The position numbers were made by a program, and so were the translations under genes. A stretch of 64,000 nucleotides of DNA, taken from Bin55 sp965220235. GTDB taxonomy: Bacteria; Pseudomonadota; Gammaproteobacteria; Pseudomonadales; Azotimanducaceae. The notes below the pieces were generated by a model that saw nothing but the letters and a program-made list of their open reading frames with translations, ran no database searches and was not told the DNA's origin. This document shows positions 1 through 9,074 of this stretch, one piece after another; the first letter of the stretch is position 1; the number at the start of each line of letters is the position of its first letter. The DNA lies in contig OZ244815.1 of NCBI GenBank assembly GCA_965220235.1, positions 1,116,001 through 1,180,000 on the forward strand. The letters are read 5' to 3'.

Positions 1-515
1 TTGAAAATCTGCGTGACCATATTGCTTTGGTCACCCAAGACACGTATCTGTTTAACGAGACCTTACGAGCAAACATCCTCATTGGAAATCCCAGTGCGAC
101 TTCGTCTGAACTCGAAGAAGCAGTGAATCGGGCGGCATTGCAGCCGTTTATCGACTCGTTGCCTGACGGGTTAGATACCCCTGTGGGTGAACGAGGAGTT
201 CGGCTATCTGGCGGACAGCGTCAGCGTGTTGCGATCGCTCGGGCATTTCTTAAAGATGCCGAGGTGCTGATTCTCGATGAAGCGACTTCGCATCTCGACG
301 CGGTAAATGAACAGGCGGTTCGTCAAACCCTCGACGGACTAATGTCCGATCGAACAACGATTGTCATAGCTCATCGACTTTCAACGGTTCGCGACGCAGA
401 CAAGATTGTTGTCTTAGATGGTGGGACTGTGGAGGAAACCGGAAACCACAGCGAGCTTCTCGAGCGTGGAGGACTATATAGCAGTCTCGTAGGTCGTCAG
501 GTTTCACTGGTCTAG
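1..515 (+). CDS. ABC exporter, C-terminal part of ATP-binding domain (5' truncated by window)
   Basis: The reading frame is already open at the left edge, so this is the end of a longer gene, most likely a fused membrane/ATPase half-transporter of the MsbA/LapB exporter type. The visible part covers the second half of the nucleotide-binding domain: a Q-loop (VTQDTYLF), the signature LSGGQRQR, Walker B with D-loop (VLILDEATSHLD) and the switch histidine in IVIAHRLS. These are complete, so the ATPase should be active. The membrane domain and the Walker A motif lie outside the window, so substrate and direction cannot be read directly; the LSGGQRQR/EATSHLD style is typical of exporters. The protein ends soon after the H-loop, as expected for this family. 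Confidence 0.85.
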   Translation, partial: ENLRDHIALVTQDTYLFNETLRANILIGNPSATSSELEEAVNRAALQPFIDSLPDGLDTPVGERGVRLSGGQRQRVAIARAFLKDAEVLILDEATSHLDAVNEQAVRQTLDGLMSDRTTIVIAHRLSTVRDADKIVVLDGGTVEETGNHSELLERGGLYSSLVGRQVSLV

Positions 516-594
516 TGCGCAAACGATCCTATGATTGATTCACGGCCACCTCTCGTGGCTGAATACCTAGTAGATCACGATAAGTGCAGATTGA

Positions 595-1929
595 ATGAGA
601 GATCCAGATCGGCGTACGTTCTTGAAGACCACTTTGGCGATTGGTGCCGCTACTGGATTAGGCGCTCTGGCAGCGCCAGTTACTCGTAGCGGACCTAAGT
701 CTGGTATGACTCAATCTGTTAAAGGTCTTAGAACCCCGAGTCTTGATCTAGTTCGTGTTGGTTTGATCGGAGTTGGCGAGCGTGGTGTCGGTTTCGTCCA
801 CCATTTCTGCAACATCGAGGGTGCGACCGTAACTGCGATTTGCGATACGGACGAAGAGGTGCTCGATCGCGCAACGGGGATCGTCTCAGATTTAGGCGGA
901 TCGAAACCAACGACATACACCGGCGATGACTACGCATATCGTGGCCTACTTGATCAAAACGACGTTGACATTGTCGTGATCTCGACGCCTTGGCGATGGC
1001 ATACGATCATGTCGGTCGAAGCCATGGCAAGTGGTAAACACGCATTCGTTGAGGTACCTGCGGTGACGACCGTGGAGGAAGCATGGGAACTCGTCGATAC
1101 AGCGGAGCGTACGCAGAAGCACTGCATGATGTTAGAGAACGTCTGCTATGGACGGGACGAGATGATGGTGTTCAACATGGTGCGACACGGCTTGTTTGGT
1201 GAGCTGCTGCACGGCGAAGCGGCGTATATCCATGATTTGCGATGGCAGATGAAGGAGATCGACCGCAAGACAGGGTCCTGGCGCACACCTTGGCAGACAC
1301 GACGCAACGGGAATCTTTATCCCACCCATGGACTTGGTCCGATCGCTCAATACATGGGTATCAATCACGAGGACCGATTCGAATATATGTCCTCGATGAG
1401 TTCCCCGGCTTTAGGAAGAGCAGCATACGCACAACGCGAGTTTCCAGCAGATCACTCGCGAAACCAGCTCGACTTCATAACCGGGGATATCAATACCAGC
1501 ATGATTAAGACCCGACTGGGACGGACGATCATGGTGCAGTACGACACGACCACGCCGAGACCTTATTCGCGACACAATTTGATTCAAGGTACGAATGGTG
1601 TGTTTGCCGGTTTCCCGAACCGAATTGCACTTGAGCACGGTGGTTCAGGCTCATTCCACGAATGGGACTACGACATGACCAGATGGCGTGCCGAATACGA
1701 TCACCCACTTTGGAAGGAATCCCGTGAACTCGCTGAAAAACACGGAGGACATGGCGGTATGGACTTTCTCATGTGCTGGCGGATAGTCGATTGTTTAAGA
1801 AAAGGCGTAGCCCTAGATCAGAGCGTTTACGACGCAGCGGCGTGGTCGGTGATCAGTCAGATTAGTGCTGAATCGGTTGCTGATCGGGGTAACAGCAAAC
1901 CGATTCCTGACTTCACACGCGGGGTATGA
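595..1929 (+). CDS. Tat-exported Gfo/Idh/MocA oxidoreductase, GH109-like glycosidase
   Basis: A 444-residue protein with a twin-arginine signal (DRRTFLKT followed by an Ala/Gly-rich hydrophobic run to about residue 28), so it should be exported folded with its cofactor. A Rossmann NAD-binding motif (RVGLIGVGERG) lies at about residues 54-64. The order of later blocks (ENVCYGR, HDLRW, YPTHGLGP, the aromatic C-terminal part) resembles glycoside hydrolase family 109, the NAD-dependent alpha-N-acetylgalactosaminidases. By family knowledge it would cleave glycosidic bonds through a transient NAD redox step. The substrate cannot be told from sequence, and a plain sugar dehydrogenase remains possible. 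It is followed after 47 bases by a D-aminoacylase on the same strand, so peptidoglycan or glycan scavenging is a reasonable but unproven theme. Confidence 0.8.
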   Translation: MRDPDRRTFLKTTLAIGAATGLGALAAPVTRSGPKSGMTQSVKGLRTPSLDLVRVGLIGVGERGVGFVHHFCNIEGATVTAICDTDEEVLDRATGIVSDLGGSKPTTYTGDDYAYRGLLDQNDVDIVVISTPWRWHTIMSVEAMASGKHAFVEVPAVTTVEEAWELVDTAERTQKHCMMLENVCYGRDEMMVFNMVRHGLFGELLHGEAAYIHDLRWQMKEIDRKTGSWRTPWQTRRNGNLYPTHGLGPIAQYMGINHEDRFEYMSSMSSPALGRAAYAQREFPADHSRNQLDFITGDINTSMIKTRLGRTIMVQYDTTTPRPYSRHNLIQGTNGVFAGFPNRIALEHGGSGSFHEWDYDMTRWRAEYDHPLWKESRELAEKHGGHGGMDFLMCWRIVDCLRKGVALDQSVYDAAAWSVISQISAESVADRGNSKPIPDFTRGV

Positions 1930-1976
1930 CTATTGCGGCTTAATCTCACCGTCGAATAGTCAGAAAATATGAGCGG

Positions 1977-3446
1977 ATGGCTGCGTTAACAAATCTCGCT
2001 CCGCCTTTCGACACGCTCTTAATCGGCGGCGAGCTCATCGATGGCACTGGCCGGGTTGCCTACAAAGCCGACCTCGGAATAAAAGGAGATCGGATTGCAG
2101 CGATCGGAGACTTAAAGAGTGTTCGCGCTTCGGAGGAAATCAATGTCACGAATCAGTGCGTCGCTCCTGGGTTCATCGATACGCATACGCATGACGATCA
2201 GGCGAGCATGTCGACTTCGCACATGGAGCCGAAAATCAGCCAAGGTGTTACCTCCGTGGTTGTCGGAAATTGTGGTGTTAGTTTAGCTCCACTGGATCAT
2301 CCATCGATACTCCCTGAACCGATTAATTTGCTTGGCGATGAAGATCACTTCAAGTACAAGGATTTCCAGTCATATTTCGATGCTGTGAATTCGTCGAAAC
2401 CGAGTACAAACGTAGTGCCCCTCGTCGGTCACAGTTCGCTACGAGTCGCGGCGATGAAAGCGCTTGATCGCGTTGCGCAACCCGGAGAATTAGAAGAAAT
2501 GACCCAGATGGTTGATGAAGCCATGACGGCGGGCGCAAGTGGAATTTCGACTGGAGTGTTTTACCCGTTGGGACGTGCTGCGGATAACAGTGAAATTGTT
2601 CCGTTAGTGCGTAAGGTGGCGGAATTCGGTGGAATCTACGCTTCCCATATGCGGAACGAACACGATGGAGTGATCGATGCCATGCACGAAGTGTTTGAGG
2701 CAGCAGCTGAAGGTGGAGCGCCCCTTCTTATCTCCCACCACAAATGTGCGGGTGTTAAGAACTGGGGGCGGAGCAGGGAGACGATGGCGCTTCTCGATTC
2801 GGTTCGAGCTACGCAGGATGTGAATGTTGACATCTATCCGTATGACGCCGCTTCCAGCGTGCTGGATCCAGATCTCGTAGAAGAAGACACGCCGACTCTC
2901 ATTACATGGTCCGCGGCTCATCCAGACGCAGCGGGTGCCTACCTGAAGGAAATCGCACAGGATTGGGGATGCACCGCGAGAAAGGCGGCGAGAAAGCTAA
3001 CGCCTGCAGGCGCTTGCTACTTTTTTATGAGTGAGGACGATATAGAGCGCATCATGAAACATCCATCCTCGATGATAGGTTCGGATGGACTACCAATGGA
3101 CGAGCATCCTCATCCGCGACTTTGGGGAACCTTTCCGAGAGTGATTCGCAGATATGCGTTAGAGAAAAGTCTGTTCTCAGTAGAGGAAGCAATCCGAAAA
3201 ATGACGAGTATGCCTGCGCGTCGCTTCGGACTGCGCTCTCGAGGAAGTTTGAAGCAAGGCAACTACGCGGATTTAGTGGTCTTCGATCCCGCGACGATTT
3301 CGGATCGTGCGACCTATGAGCAGCCGAAACAACACGCTGCGGGAATCAGTTACGTGTTCGTTAACGGGCGCCTTAGTTGGGATGGCGGGATGGTAGGTAA
3401 TCGTGGCAATGGACGACTAATCCGTCGTAATGTCGGAGTCGAGTGA
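1977..3446 (+). CDS. N-acyl-D-amino-acid deacylase (D-aminoacylase), amidohydrolase superfamily
   Basis: A 489-residue metal-dependent amidohydrolase. An N-terminal beta-sandwich strand (DTLLIGGELIDGTG) is followed by the first metal motif FIDTHTHDD at about residues 67-74, a cysteine in GNCGVS near 99 typical of D-aminoacylases, later metal histidines in ISHHKCAG, and the catalytic aspartate block MIGSDGLPMDEHPHPR. The C-terminal strand KQGNYADLVVFDP closes the composite domain. The family releases D-amino acids from N-acylated forms. The length matches the family (about 480-500). The ATG at 1977 is chosen because an overlapping upstream ATG at 1969 meets a stop after six codons. No signal peptide is seen, so it should be cytoplasmic. 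Confidence 0.88.
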   Translation: MAALTNLAPPFDTLLIGGELIDGTGRVAYKADLGIKGDRIAAIGDLKSVRASEEINVTNQCVAPGFIDTHTHDDQASMSTSHMEPKISQGVTSVVVGNCGVSLAPLDHPSILPEPINLLGDEDHFKYKDFQSYFDAVNSSKPSTNVVPLVGHSSLRVAAMKALDRVAQPGELEEMTQMVDEAMTAGASGISTGVFYPLGRAADNSEIVPLVRKVAEFGGIYASHMRNEHDGVIDAMHEVFEAAAEGGAPLLISHHKCAGVKNWGRSRETMALLDSVRATQDVNVDIYPYDAASSVLDPDLVEEDTPTLITWSAAHPDAAGAYLKEIAQDWGCTARKAARKLTPAGACYFFMSEDDIERIMKHPSSMIGSDGLPMDEHPHPRLWGTFPRVIRRYALEKSLFSVEEAIRKMTSMPARRFGLRSRGSLKQGNYADLVVFDPATISDRATYEQPKQHAAGISYVFVNGRLSWDGGMVGNRGNGRLIRRNVGVE

Positions 3447-3638
3447 GCCATCAACGTGAGGGACTGTTGACTGTTCTTCATGCTCACGAACGACGGGATT
3501 GGCCGCTTCGAATGACCATAAAATTTCGGCGTTTTCTGGATTAACGGTCGTTTGCGAAAAGCAACGTTCAATTCGGTGTAACTTGAATTGCCTTACTTTG
3601 TCTAGATTAAAAATCACTACATCACTGTGTCGCACTTC

Positions 3639-4274
3639 ATGAAATTCGGTTTCGTTCCTTTACTGATCGCATCGCTACTTTTTTCCGGATGTGGCTCATC
3701 GTCGGTTGTCCCTGCGGTTGACGTTGGTGTGACTCCTACGGGGTACATTTACACGAATGCAGGCGCCGAAGTTGATGTCGATGACATCATTGACCAGACG
3801 ACAGCGCTGGAGCAATGCAAGAAAAACGGTTTTGACGATGTACGGACTCATCGCCGCGTTCGTCGAAACTGTCATGTTGGGATAACTACTGGTATAAACT
3901 GTCGCGCTCGACGTGTCGTGGTTGAACACGAGTGCGTATCAAAGGATGACATCCTAGACGAACCCGCGGCTGGTGAAATTGTTTTGACTCTAACCGTAGA
4001 TCGCCCGATCCCGTTATCTGTTTTCGCAGAAGCAGACATCATGGCGTATCTACGCGAAAACCATAAATCGTTAGTGGCTGCATCGGTCGAGAACGCTGCG
4101 ATCCAGGAGGCCGCATTAGCTTCGTGCAGGGCAACCAACGTAAACGTAGATTTGGTCACGCCGTTAGAGACGGATGTGGTGTGCATAGAGCGCAGAGAGA
4201 CTGCGTGTCTTCAATACGAATTTCATCGACGATTTAGATGTGCCGATACGATGAGTTCGTTTTTCGATCGTTGA
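3639..4274 (+). CDS. Putative lipoprotein of unknown function
   Basis: A 211-residue protein that begins with a clear lipoprotein signal: a lysine, a hydrophobic core and the lipobox LLFSGC with the lipidated cysteine near residue 18. I prefer the ATG at 3639 over an in-frame GTG at 3627, because it gives the usual short n-region. The mature part is rich in cysteine (about eight beyond the lipobox) and arginine, which suggests disulfides in the periplasm. I do not recognise a domain. It stands alone between convergent neighbours, 192 bases after the D-aminoacylase. Confidence 0.65.
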   Translation: MKFGFVPLLIASLLFSGCGSSSVVPAVDVGVTPTGYIYTNAGAEVDVDDIIDQTTALEQCKKNGFDDVRTHRRVRRNCHVGITTGINCRARRVVVEHECVSKDDILDEPAAGEIVLTLTVDRPIPLSVFAEADIMAYLRENHKSLVAASVENAAIQEAALASCRATNVNVDLVTPLETDVVCIERRETACLQYEFHRRFRCADTMSSFFDR

Positions 4275-4493
4275 TCGATGCCTCCCGTCGAGACAGGTGA
4301 TCGACAGCTTCGGACGATAACCTCAAAGTTACTGATAGCGAAATAGCCTGTGAGTACGCTCGATCTCGATGGTCGTCCTATAAAACACAGTTCGGAAACA
4401 CAGACTTCATCGACTAGGTTCGGTGGGCGTTGACGGAAATCTCACGAATTTCTTAGCGCGAAATGCGCGTTGAATCAGGTTTTGGCGCAGAAA

Positions 4494-5888
4494 CTAAGGA
4501 CTTTGTTGAGGAACCTCAACCGGTGGAAGACGACCTAGCGAATACTCTGTGCTGCGCGGAAACTGCAGAGTGATCGGGTACCTTCCTCCTTGTTTTTCGC
4601 GTTCTCGATGAACCGTCTCCTTCATGCCGTCCCACTCGCACCACATATCGCACAAATGATCGATCGTCATTTGGTACGGGTTGTAACTTTCGTAGTTGAA
4701 GGCTGCGGCAGAAGCGTCGCCAAGTCGGTCGTTGTGATCTCGTGTTCCATGAAGCCAGCGGGGATCGCCTTCGTAAGGATTATTCGGTCGAAAACGTCTT
4801 ACGCGATAGAAAGCTGTGTAACGCGTGGTTCGCGCGTGGTTCGCGGTTCCGGCATGGGGTAAGCCGTGCAGCGCGACGAAAGCATCGCCTTCTTCAAGGA
4901 CAACTGGTGTGAGCCAGGTATAGGGATTTCCGCGACTGTCGCGCCACCCTTTGATGTTTACGAATCCACCATGTCGTGTTTGAGGAGGTTGTTTTAGTGC
5001 CGCTGGCATGCCCATGTGAGGTGCTCCATCAGCTATCGATGCGGGATCTACTCGCGGCCAACCTGGTCCTTCGTAACCTATGGGACCACCGGCATCGCGT
5101 TGCATACGAAAGAACTGTTCCATGTCGTGATGGAATCCGCGTCGAACGCCTGTTTGACCACAACCTATTTCGGTTTGGTCACTAAAGGCGATGCCGACGA
5201 ACGCTGTGAAGTCGCCGATCGTGAGCGTTCGCTCGGGGTCCATATAAAACGGTGTTCCCATGGGATTCGGAACGGTGTGATCGAGGTGGGACATGTAGCG
5301 ATGCATTGCGTACGGATCGTTTGGATTCTTACCTAAGGCAACGATATCGTCGATAGTTTCTGGGTAGTACTGTGGGGGCGGAGCCATCATGCCGTCGATG
5401 TGACCCATTTCACCTTGATCACCACCGACGTATCCATTGTCGTCCGCGCCCGGCGTGTTGTGTGCGTCGCATGCAATGATTGGAGAGAACGGTCCAATCA
5501 GTTCCCGAAGGCACTCACCGAGTTTGCTACCTTCAAACATATTAACGAAACCCTGCTGACATTCAGGGGTGGTAGCGAAGAACTGAAAACCGCGTTGGAA
5601 GTCATGCGTACCTCCTTGTGCGCGTAAGGATCTCACGCGTTCACGGGCATCGCGCGTCAAGTCCAGAGGTACGGCGTGTTTTATGATGAGAAAGCCGTCA
5701 TGGTAGAACCGGGATTTTTGATCGTCGCTGATAGTAGGTTTTTGACCGACTCCATCTGGAAGCGGATTTGAGTTGATTCCAGCGCGGACTTCAGGAAAGT
5801 GCTCGTAATCTGAGGGTGGACCATTCGTCGCCAATTCCCAGGAAACTTCACCTGCAACCTCTACGTTAGTCTGATCGTCTTCACTCAT
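4494..5888 (-). CDS. Phytanoyl-CoA dioxygenase (PhyH) family protein
   Basis: A 464-residue member of the non-haem Fe(II)/2-oxoglutarate oxygenases. The N-terminal helix SDDQKSRFYHDGFLIIKHAVP is the usual PhyH opening. The iron ligands can be placed as H-x-D in GHIDGM near residues 163-165 and a distal histidine in GLPHAGTANH near 345-351, followed by the 2-oxoglutarate-binding arginine in TTRYTAFYRVR. The protein is longer than typical PhyH members (about 270-320), with extra sequence between the two metal motifs, including a proline- and glycine-rich part around residues 265-305. It should be a soluble hydroxylase; the substrate is unknown. A second, shorter PhyH protein lies at 44699-45487 and is not close in sequence. 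Confidence 0.82.
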   Translation of the reverse strand: MSEDDQTNVEVAGEVSWELATNGPPSDYEHFPEVRAGINSNPLPDGVGQKPTISDDQKSRFYHDGFLIIKHAVPLDLTRDARERVRSLRAQGGTHDFQRGFQFFATTPECQQGFVNMFEGSKLGECLRELIGPFSPIIACDAHNTPGADDNGYVGGDQGEMGHIDGMMAPPPQYYPETIDDIVALGKNPNDPYAMHRYMSHLDHTVPNPMGTPFYMDPERTLTIGDFTAFVGIAFSDQTEIGCGQTGVRRGFHHDMEQFFRMQRDAGGPIGYEGPGWPRVDPASIADGAPHMGMPAALKQPPQTRHGGFVNIKGWRDSRGNPYTWLTPVVLEEGDAFVALHGLPHAGTANHARTTRYTAFYRVRRFRPNNPYEGDPRWLHGTRDHNDRLGDASAAAFNYESYNPYQMTIDHLCDMWCEWDGMKETVHREREKQGGRYPITLQFPRSTEYSLGRLPPVEVPQQSP

Positions 5889-6639
5889 GACCGGAATTCA
5901 TACTACGTCCGACTAAATCGGGCGCCAAATAGAGGACAACGCAATCATATTACGCACTTCTTGCGATCGGCGTTTGAAAAATACACGTGTTTGTATACGC
6001 CTACGGTACTGGCTGTGCGATCAAAGACGTCGACTATCAGTAACGAGATGGCGAAGTCTGTTGGTCGAGCTCTATAGAGTTGATGAAGCAAATTGCATGG
6101 TCAGTCTAAGTGCTTCTTAGATAACGACCTGAAGACAGCGAACGAAATCGAGAAGGAGATTCGACGAACGAGGTTAATCTTGATCTGAAAGTCTCACGCT
6201 TGAGCGGAGCTAGGCCAGCGGCTATTTAGCGCGCGTGACGAGGCGCGGAGCTGTTTGTTCATTGGTGGGCGCTCGCGCCTGTTGTGACGACTTCGATCAA
6301 GCATGAATTTAATGCGGTGGCGCATTCGAATCGTCGAAGACACTCGACGATGGTACGGTTGTGGAAGGCGGCGATGGTTGGTTTCTCGAGGTTACCGAGA
6401 ACGTTCGAATAGTGTTTGCAAACGCATTGCGAGGAAGGTGGCGACTGAGCGGAATGCGTTCTTTTCAGTAGTAATCGAGTGAACGGAACAATCAAACGGC
6501 ACGTTGTACACCGCGACCGCTTCACATAAGAATCGCCTAGCATTTGAGGAATATGCCGGCATGGGGTTCATCGACGGCTAGGGAATTGCAATCGAGCAAC
6601 TTGGCAAGTTGGTAGCGAACCTAACCCGATACTATAAAT
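5889..6639. other. Gene-poor stretch, nothing recognised
   Basis: About 750 bases between the PhyH gene, which is transcribed away from this stretch to the left, and the 3' end of the next gene. A minus-strand frame of 94 codons at 6259-6543 has no recognisable domain and reads like chance coding. I see no tRNA, clear hairpin terminator or pseudogene here. The promoter of the PhyH gene should lie just right of 5888. Confidence 0.5.
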
Positions 6640-7293
6640 CTATTCCGCTAAAAGACGCGCGAAACCGTAGATTCGGATCTTGAGCACACTCTCTTCGAAG
6701 AGCCAGGTCGTAGAACCGAAATCCGGGATATGGATTGAGCTATCAGCGATCTGCCATGCGTTTGATGCGAGAGATCTGTCTTCCGCTCCGGATTTCGTAG
6801 CCTTAAGAATGACGACATCATCACGATTCTTCATGGCGATGTGTAGGAAATACTCGGTGTTCGGTTCGAGAACGACGGCGCTTGAAGGTGTGAACTCAGT
6901 CGGTGTGCCAACTACGACGCCCGTCGTCTCCAGGATCGCAATGCGATTTCCAGGTCGATTCCCTCTCGCGGTCCACAGATTAACTGTGAAACTATCGACG
7001 GACACGTGGAGAACAAAATCCAATTCGATGCGTGTTAATACATAACCCCCAGCATCAGTTCCGGTCGTGAACGTTTGTAGTCGTTCGTCATCAACCAGGG
7101 AAGTCGCGCTGACGCTTTGCGACCAATTCGATACGAGCACTGCCTCTGTTTGTCCTTGTATTGGAGAGCCAAGGACGCTAACGTAAAAAAGAACGATCGA
7201 GACGGATACGCGGTTCCAGCAAGACTCGTGTACATTGTTACTCTGGATATATTCACCCCGTCGCGACGTTGAATGAGGTGTGAAAAACCCCAT
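6640..7293 (-). CDS. Exported protein with a choice-of-anchor R-like beta domain; start uncertain
   Basis: The body (roughly the last 170 residues) carries the pattern of the choice-of-anchor R domain: SNWSQSVSATSLV, then QTFTTGTDAGGYVLTRIELDF, a Gly/Pro loop around RGNRPGNR, and VLEPNTEYFLHIAM. Such domains are beta-sandwiches on secreted or surface proteins. A hydrophobic segment (VSVSIVLFYVSVLGSPIQGQ) just before it looks like a signal peptide, but no ATG, GTG or TTG lies directly in front of it in frame. The nearest in-frame ATG (7293) gives an unusually long n-region, and the frame stays open to 7407. An overlapping frame at 7035-7316 starts with another hydrophobic N-terminus, so a frameshift near the 5' end is possible. 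No C-terminal anchor is seen. Confidence 0.55.
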   Translation of the reverse strand: MGFFTPHSTSRRGEYIQSNNVHESCWNRVSVSIVLFYVSVLGSPIQGQTEAVLVSNWSQSVSATSLVDDERLQTFTTGTDAGGYVLTRIELDFVLHVSVDSFTVNLWTARGNRPGNRIAILETTGVVVGTPTEFTPSSAVVLEPNTEYFLHIAMKNRDDVVILKATKSGAEDRSLASNAWQIADSSIHIPDFGSTTWLFEESVLKIRIYGFARLLAE

Positions 7294-7407
7294 AAGAGTA
7301 CGCCGAGCCGACGCATAAATTGCTATCACCATTTGCGGCGAGAACAGAGCGTTCTCCCGACGGGTCGCGCTTGAACATTGATCCGCACTCGAAATCAGTA
7401 GTGCCAT

Positions 7408-7925
7408 ACGTAGCTCCTTTTACCTTCCTTGGTAAACCAATAAACCGGTCTTCGAAAACGAATCGATAGTCGGAACCGATTGAAACAAAACGATTAAAGG
7501 GTAATTCTGCGATGTCAAATTACGTGCACTCGTATTGAAAGATATCGAGATCGTAGAGCTTGCTATGAAGGCTCTGACCAATTCAGAACATGCTCAGTTC
7601 ATTTGTAGCCTTCATGACACTAATTGAAACTTGGGCATGATCGATCATCCAGATTGGGAAGTTCTATGAGCGCACCTCGAGTGTGAAATCAAGCCCCGTT
7701 TCATTCAGTAGGTGTCTCTTCTCTCAACATCATTATTACTGAACTGATCTAAATTTCAGCGAAGGGAGTGTGACTACGTGATCAGGAAATACGCACTCTC
7801 CTGACCGGGCTATCGTACAACGCGATACGCGGACTTAGGTTCAAAGCCACGGGTGCTCCTTCTCGATCTAACGTTATAAAATAACATTTAAGTGATGAGA
7901 ATCCACAATCAGGGCGAAGAGATAG
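7408..7925. other. Intergenic region with merC promoter area
   Basis: About 520 bases between divergent genes. Apart from the Zur-box candidate at 7868-7890 I see no gene, RNA or strong hairpin. Promoters for the leftward anchor-domain gene and the rightward merC-like gene must lie here. Confidence 0.5.
7868..7890. promoter_or_regulatory. Candidate Zur box upstream of merC-like gene
   Basis: The dyad GTTAT-aaa-ATAAC (7873-7885) followed by ATTT fits the gammaproteobacterial zinc-uptake-regulator site, whose core is close to ATGTTATAnTATAACAT; I count 17 of the 22 defined positions of the remembered 23-mer. It sits 40 bases before the merC-like start, and the next gene encodes a Zur-type repressor. 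Zinc-dependent repression of merC by the neighbour is the natural reading. Confidence 0.6.
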
Positions 7926-8333
7926 GTGCAAACTAGGCGTTTTGAGAGAGGTAGCGACCACTTAAATCTCTATGCGGTAGGCATGTGTACTCTTTGCTTG
8001 ATACACTGCATTGTCCTACCTCTTACGGTTACACTAATTCCCATAGCTGGGTTGATCTCTGGCGATGAGCTCGTACACAAGATACTTGTGTTGTTGGCTG
8101 CGCCGGCAACGATCTGGTTGGTCTATAAAGCATCGCAAGGAGATCGAAATCTGGTTTTTATCGTGACCGCCTTAGTGGGACTCGCGTTTCTACTAATTGC
8201 CGCGTTCATGGAGGTCATCTCCAGATATGAAACCTCACTAACGCTTGTAGGTGCAACTGTTTTAGGTTTTTCCCACCTACAGAGGTGGTTCCGTCTGCGC
8301 CAATTCCGAAGTTCACAACCGCAAGTCTCGTAG
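7926..8333 (+). CDS. MerC-domain membrane protein
   Basis: A 135-residue inner-membrane protein with about four hydrophobic segments. The first carries the MerC hallmark CTLCLIHC (Cys at about 21, 24 and 28), in which thiols face a metal path. MerC proteins were first known from mercury resistance, but many marine bacteria carry a chromosomal MerC-domain protein controlled by zinc. A GTG start at 7926 follows a weak GAAGAG ribosome site. The last 15 or so residues are basic and probably cytoplasmic. With a Zur-type box in front and a Zur-type gene behind, transport or handling of zinc is more likely than mercury resistance; no merA, merT or merP is nearby. Confidence 0.75.
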   Translation: MQTRRFERGSDHLNLYAVGMCTLCLIHCIVLPLTVTLIPIAGLISGDELVHKILVLLAAPATIWLVYKASQGDRNLVFIVTALVGLAFLLIAAFMEVISRYETSLTLVGATVLGFSHLQRWFRLRQFRSSQPQVS

Positions 8334-8436
8334 TATTGCGTTAGGTTCTCTTAATCTGCGATGAATTCGAAGTTCGTAGTATTAGATTTCAAGAGATTTG
8401 CCGTTCGGCGCGTTGTTTTGTAACGCAGTGGAGTAG

Positions 8437-8907
8437 ATGTTGGCTAAGATGCTGCAAGTTCCCGAAAAGTGGCGGAAATTCGCCGAAACGCAATGCGCAA
8501 AGGCTGAAGTGCGACTCACGCCGGCACGCTGGGCGTTCTACACGGAGCTCGTAGCAGTTGATCGACCGCTTTCTGCGTATGAACTAATCGCGCGTCAAGA
8601 GAGGCGACAGGGAAGAAAGATCGCACCGTTAACTGTATACCGACACCTCGAGTTTCTTATTAAGGTCGGATTGGTACATAAGATTGAATCTACTCATACA
8701 TATATCGCGTGTGGACATCCTGATCAAGGTCACGAAAGCCAATACCTCCTGTGTACGTCGTGTGGACGCGCGGATGAAGTGGAGTCAGAGGTTGTTCAGA
8801 AGGTCTTAAGCGATATGGCGCATAAGCGTGGTTTTAAAACTACGAAATCCGTTGTTGAAGTTACCGGCCTCTGCGAGGATTGCGCGACTCTTAGTGATCT
8901 GGCATAG
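8437..8907 (+). CDS. zur: Fur-family regulator, probable zinc uptake regulator Zur
   Basis: A 156-residue Fur-family protein. A winged-helix part (residues about 15-85, with LTPARWAFYTELVAVDRPLSAYEL and PLTVYRHLEFLIKVGLV) is followed by a dimerisation part with two CxxC pairs, LLCTSCG (106/109) and GLCEDC (146/149), the structural zinc site of Fur/Zur proteins. The spacing and the ACGH segment look like Zur rather than Fur, and Fur's typical His-rich motif is weak. The start ATG is preceded by GTGGAG. It lies 103 bases after the merC-like gene, and the candidate Zur box upstream of merC may control both. Confidence 0.78.
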   Translation: MLAKMLQVPEKWRKFAETQCAKAEVRLTPARWAFYTELVAVDRPLSAYELIARQERRQGRKIAPLTVYRHLEFLIKVGLVHKIESTHTYIACGHPDQGHESQYLLCTSCGRADEVESEVVQKVLSDMAHKRGFKTTKSVVEVTGLCEDCATLSDLA

Positions 8908-9074
8908 AGCTATATCTCTTTATCGACTCAGTCGTAACGCGCTTCATAACCAATTTTTCGATAAGACATAGAAACAAGATTTTCGATTCCCTAGTTTAGC
9001 TCATTTTCTGTCCGAGACGCCGTACATTAGCTGCGCAGTGAGAGGAAAAAGCATGTTTAAGTCCCGGTTCCGCG

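Noticed and set aside
541..561. Short hairpin GCCAC-ctctc-GTGGC after the ABC exporter
   Set aside because: Only five strong pairs and no T-run, too weak to call a terminator.
6259..6543. 94-codon minus-strand frame
   Set aside because: No domain, no signal, no good ribosome site, and composition like random coding; not listed as a gene.
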